In this document: positions 5,900 to 7,717 of the stretch, in pieces
How positions within the stretch are numbered: position 1 is the stretch's first letter
How the letters are laid out: each line of letters starts with the position of its first letter
Assembly (NCBI GenBank): GCA_002496355.1
Contig: DAJP01000047.1
Location: forward strand, 18,206-25,922
Length of the DNA: 7,717 nt
DNA from: Euryarchaeota archaeon UBA346
GTDB lineage: Archaea; Thermoplasmatota; E2; DHVEG-1
Reading direction: 5' to 3'
The notes under the pieces: generated by a model
What the model saw: the letters and a program-made list of their open reading frames with translations, nothing else
What the model was told of the DNA's origin: nothing
The model's database searches: none
Translations under genes and position numbers: made by a program

Positions 5900-6039
5900 A
5901 TTCCCCCGTTGTATACATTATAGACACGCCCCGTATTTATACGTTTCATTATCGAGAGCTTCACTTGTTGAATGAAGTGGTTAAAAAGCTTTTATATGTA
6001 AGTTCGTAATAACCCTCCCTCATGAAAGGAGAGTTATCA
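5900..6039. promoter_or_regulatory. Divergent control region between lipoprotein and PEP synthase genes
   Basis: This gap of 140 bases contains two opposed TATA boxes. On the minus strand GTATAAATAC (5933-5942) would start transcription near 5911, about 12 bases before the lipoprotein ATG. On the plus strand CTTTTATATG (5989-5998) would start near 6021. Between them lies a short inverted repeat, CACTT-N8-AAGTG (5962-5979). A 10-base palindrome, AAAAGCTTTT (5984-5993), overlaps the plus-strand BRE/TATA. Either could bind a regulator of PEP synthase, but both are short and could be chance. Confidence 0.55.
6025..6033 (+). promoter_or_regulatory. Shine-Dalgarno site deciding the PEP synthase start
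   Basis: AAAGGAGAG lies seven bases before the ATG at 6040 and fits the archaeal 16S rRNA 3' end. It favours ATG 6040 over the in-frame ATG at 6022, which has no such site but sits almost exactly at the predicted transcription start. Confidence 0.65.
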
Positions 6040-7717
6040 ATGACGCAGGAGTTTGTAAAATGGTTTGAAGAACTCACCATCAATGATGTGCCATCTGTTG
6101 GTGGGAAAAATGCCTCCCTTGGAGAAATGATTCAGAATCTCGGCAAGAAAGGAGTTCGAGTTCCTTCAGGGTTCGCGATTACCGCATATGCCTATAAATA
6201 TATGATTGAGAAAGCAGGCATTGATCTGAAGATTAAAGAGATACTCGACGGTCTGGACACCCATGATGTGACGGATCTTGCGACTCGGGGTCAAAAGATA
6301 CGCAGTCTCATCAAAAACAATCCGATCCCCTCTGAGCTTGAGGAGGACATCAGACGACATTATCGGGAGATGGAATTCCGCTACGGTGAGGATGTCGATG
6401 TCGCGGTGCGAAGCAGTGCGACCGCAGAAGATTTACCTGACGCGAGTTTTGCAGGGCAGCAAGAGACGTATCTGAATGTCCGAGGGGAAGATGAACTAAT
6501 TGAGAAAGTACGGGATTGTTTTGCATCATTGTTCACGAATCGTGCAATCTCCTATCGGGTCGATAAGGGCTTTGACCATTTCTCCGTGTATTTATCTGTC
6601 GGTGTGCAGAAGATGGTCCGCTCAGATCTTGCCTGTTCAGGAGTCATGTTCTCTATTGATACGGAAAGCGGTTTTACCAATGCGGTGTACATCACGGGTG
6701 CCTATGGTTTAGGGGAAAACGTGGTGCAAGGAGCGGTCAACCCTGATCAGTTCTATGTGTTCAAACCAACGTTGATGAAAGGATTTAAACCGATACTGGA
6801 GAAGAAACTCGGTTCGAAAGAAAAACGTCTCGTATATGGAACAACCGGGACTAAGCAGACAAAGGTGACACCAGAGGATAAAGCGAAATTTGTCATCGAT
6901 GATGATGAGATTTTGACGCTTGCCCACTGGGCGTGCATCATTGAGGATCATTACAAGAAACCCATGGATATCGAATGGGCAAAGGACGGGCAGACCAAGG
7001 AGCTTTTCATAGTCCAAGCACGTCCGGAGACCGTTCATTCGCAGAAAGACATGGCAACTATGAAGACCTATGTCCTTGATCAAAAAGGGAAGCTACTTGT
7101 CGAAGGTGAAGCAGTCGGCAGTAAGATAGGCCAAGGAGAGGTCAACGTCATTGAAGAGGCAAAGGACATTAGTCAGTTCAAGAAAGGCCAGGTCCTGGTC
7201 ACCGATATGACGGACCCGGACTGGGAGCCGATTATGAAAATCGCCGGTGCGATCGTCACCAATCGTGGTGGTCGGACCTGCCATGCTGCGATTATCTCAC
7301 GAGAGTTAGGGATCCCTTGTGTGATTGGCACGGGAAACGGTACGTCTGCCGTCAAGAAAGGCGCTCAGGTCACCATTGACTGTTCTGAAGGAGTCGGCAG
7401 AATCTATGACGGTTTGTTGAAGTTCCATGTCGATGAGGTAAAGTTAGACCAGCTCCCGCAGACCAAGACGCAAATCATGATGAACGTCGGAGTACCAGAG
7501 CAGGCGTTCCAGCAGGGACAGATCCCGAATAATGGTGTTGGGCTTGCGCGAGAGGAGTTCATCATTAACTCACATATCGGTATTCATCCGTTGGCATTAA
7601 TCCATTATGATGAGCTGAAAAAGAAAGCCCCTAAGGATAAAAAGATTGCTGAGGTCATCAAGAAAATCGATGAACGTAGTGTTGGCTACGAGAACAAAGT
7701 CGAGTTCTTTATCGATA
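6040..7717 (+). CDS. ppsA: Phosphoenolpyruvate synthase, N-terminal 559 residues (3' end outside window)
   Basis: PEP synthase (pyruvate, water dikinase) makes phosphoenolpyruvate from pyruvate and ATP, releasing AMP and phosphate, and feeds gluconeogenesis in the cytoplasm. Domains appear in the usual order. The ATP-binding PPDK-type domain spans about residues 1-335, with WFEELTINDVPSVGGKNASLGEM at the N-terminus, AVRSSATAEDLPDASFAGQQ at about 122-141, AYGLGENVVQGAVNPDQF, and the closing QARPET at 326-331. The swivelling phosphohistidine domain follows, with TNRGGRTC-His415-AAIISRELGIPCVIGTG; His415 carries the phosphate and is close to the E. coli position 421. The start of the PEP/pyruvate TIM-barrel domain (GVGLAREEFIINSHIGIHP) is reached before the window ends. 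Full-length relatives are about 750-820 residues. The start at 6040 follows a good Shine-Dalgarno and gives the usual family N-terminus; ATG 6022 would add MKGELS. Confidence 0.96.
   Translation, partial: MTQEFVKWFEELTINDVPSVGGKNASLGEMIQNLGKKGVRVPSGFAITAYAYKYMIEKAGIDLKIKEILDGLDTHDVTDLATRGQKIRSLIKNNPIPSELEEDIRRHYREMEFRYGEDVDVAVRSSATAEDLPDASFAGQQETYLNVRGEDELIEKVRDCFASLFTNRAISYRVDKGFDHFSVYLSVGVQKMVRSDLACSGVMFSIDTESGFTNAVYITGAYGLGENVVQGAVNPDQFYVFKPTLMKGFKPILEKKLGSKEKRLVYGTTGTKQTKVTPEDKAKFVIDDDEILTLAHWACIIEDHYKKPMDIEWAKDGQTKELFIVQARPETVHSQKDMATMKTYVLDQKGKLLVEGEAVGSKIGQGEVNVIEEAKDISQFKKGQVLVTDMTDPDWEPIMKIAGAIVTNRGGRTCHAAIISRELGIPCVIGTGNGTSAVKKGAQVTIDCSEGVGRIYDGLLKFHVDEVKLDQLPQTKTQIMMNVGVPEQAFQQGQIPNNGVGLAREEFIINSHIGIHPLALIHYDELKKKAPKDKKIAEVIKKIDERSVGYENKVEFFID

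Noticed and set aside
6709..7083. A 124-codon minus-strand frame
   Set aside because: It is antisense to the unmistakable PEP synthase coding sequence and has no family resemblance.
1..7717. CRISPR array, tRNA/rRNA genes, insertion sequence or prophage signs
   Set aside because: No regularly spaced direct repeats, no cloverleaf-like sequence, no transposase or integrase, and no terminal inverted repeats were seen. Coding density and gene types look like an ordinary chromosome.

Overview
The window looks archaeal and probably euryarchaeal. It holds a pyruvoyl-dependent arginine decarboxylase, an archaeal-style NAD kinase and a phosphoenolpyruvate synthase. The non-coding gaps carry TATA-box promoters placed about 27 bases before very short or absent leaders. 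The exact lineage cannot be fixed from this sequence. A Thermoplasmatota- or methanogen-related archaeon is a guess.

Layout from left to right. Bases 1-978 (+) hold the C-terminal part of NAD kinase followed three bases later by a small JAMM-type zinc isopeptidase, an apparent operon. Bases 1023-3186 (+), behind their own TATA box, hold two overlapping membrane-protein genes. The first is a polytopic protein that resembles an M50 (site-2 protease) scaffold with a lost HExxH motif. The second is a four-helix membrane protein with a bacterial-type PH domain and a repetitive, highly acidic tail. Bases 3232-3783 (+) hold pyruvoyl-dependent arginine decarboxylase (agmatine and polyamine synthesis), ending in a T-rich stretch.

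Bases 3843-5899 (-) hold two tandem paralogues of an exported protein with a papain-like (C39-type) Cys/His/Asp signature. One has a plain signal or anchor segment and the other is a predicted lipoprotein. Each has its own TATA box. From 6040 to the right edge (+) lies phosphoenolpyruvate synthase, truncated by the window end. It is divergent from the lipoprotein gene across a 140-base control region.

The housekeeping genes (NAD kinase, arginine decarboxylase, PEP synthase) are familiar. The parts most worth attention are the duplicated exported C39-like pair, with very different cysteine content, the possible pseudo-protease, and the PH-domain protein with its mosaic repeat tail. No RNA genes, CRISPR arrays, insertion sequences or integration sites were seen.
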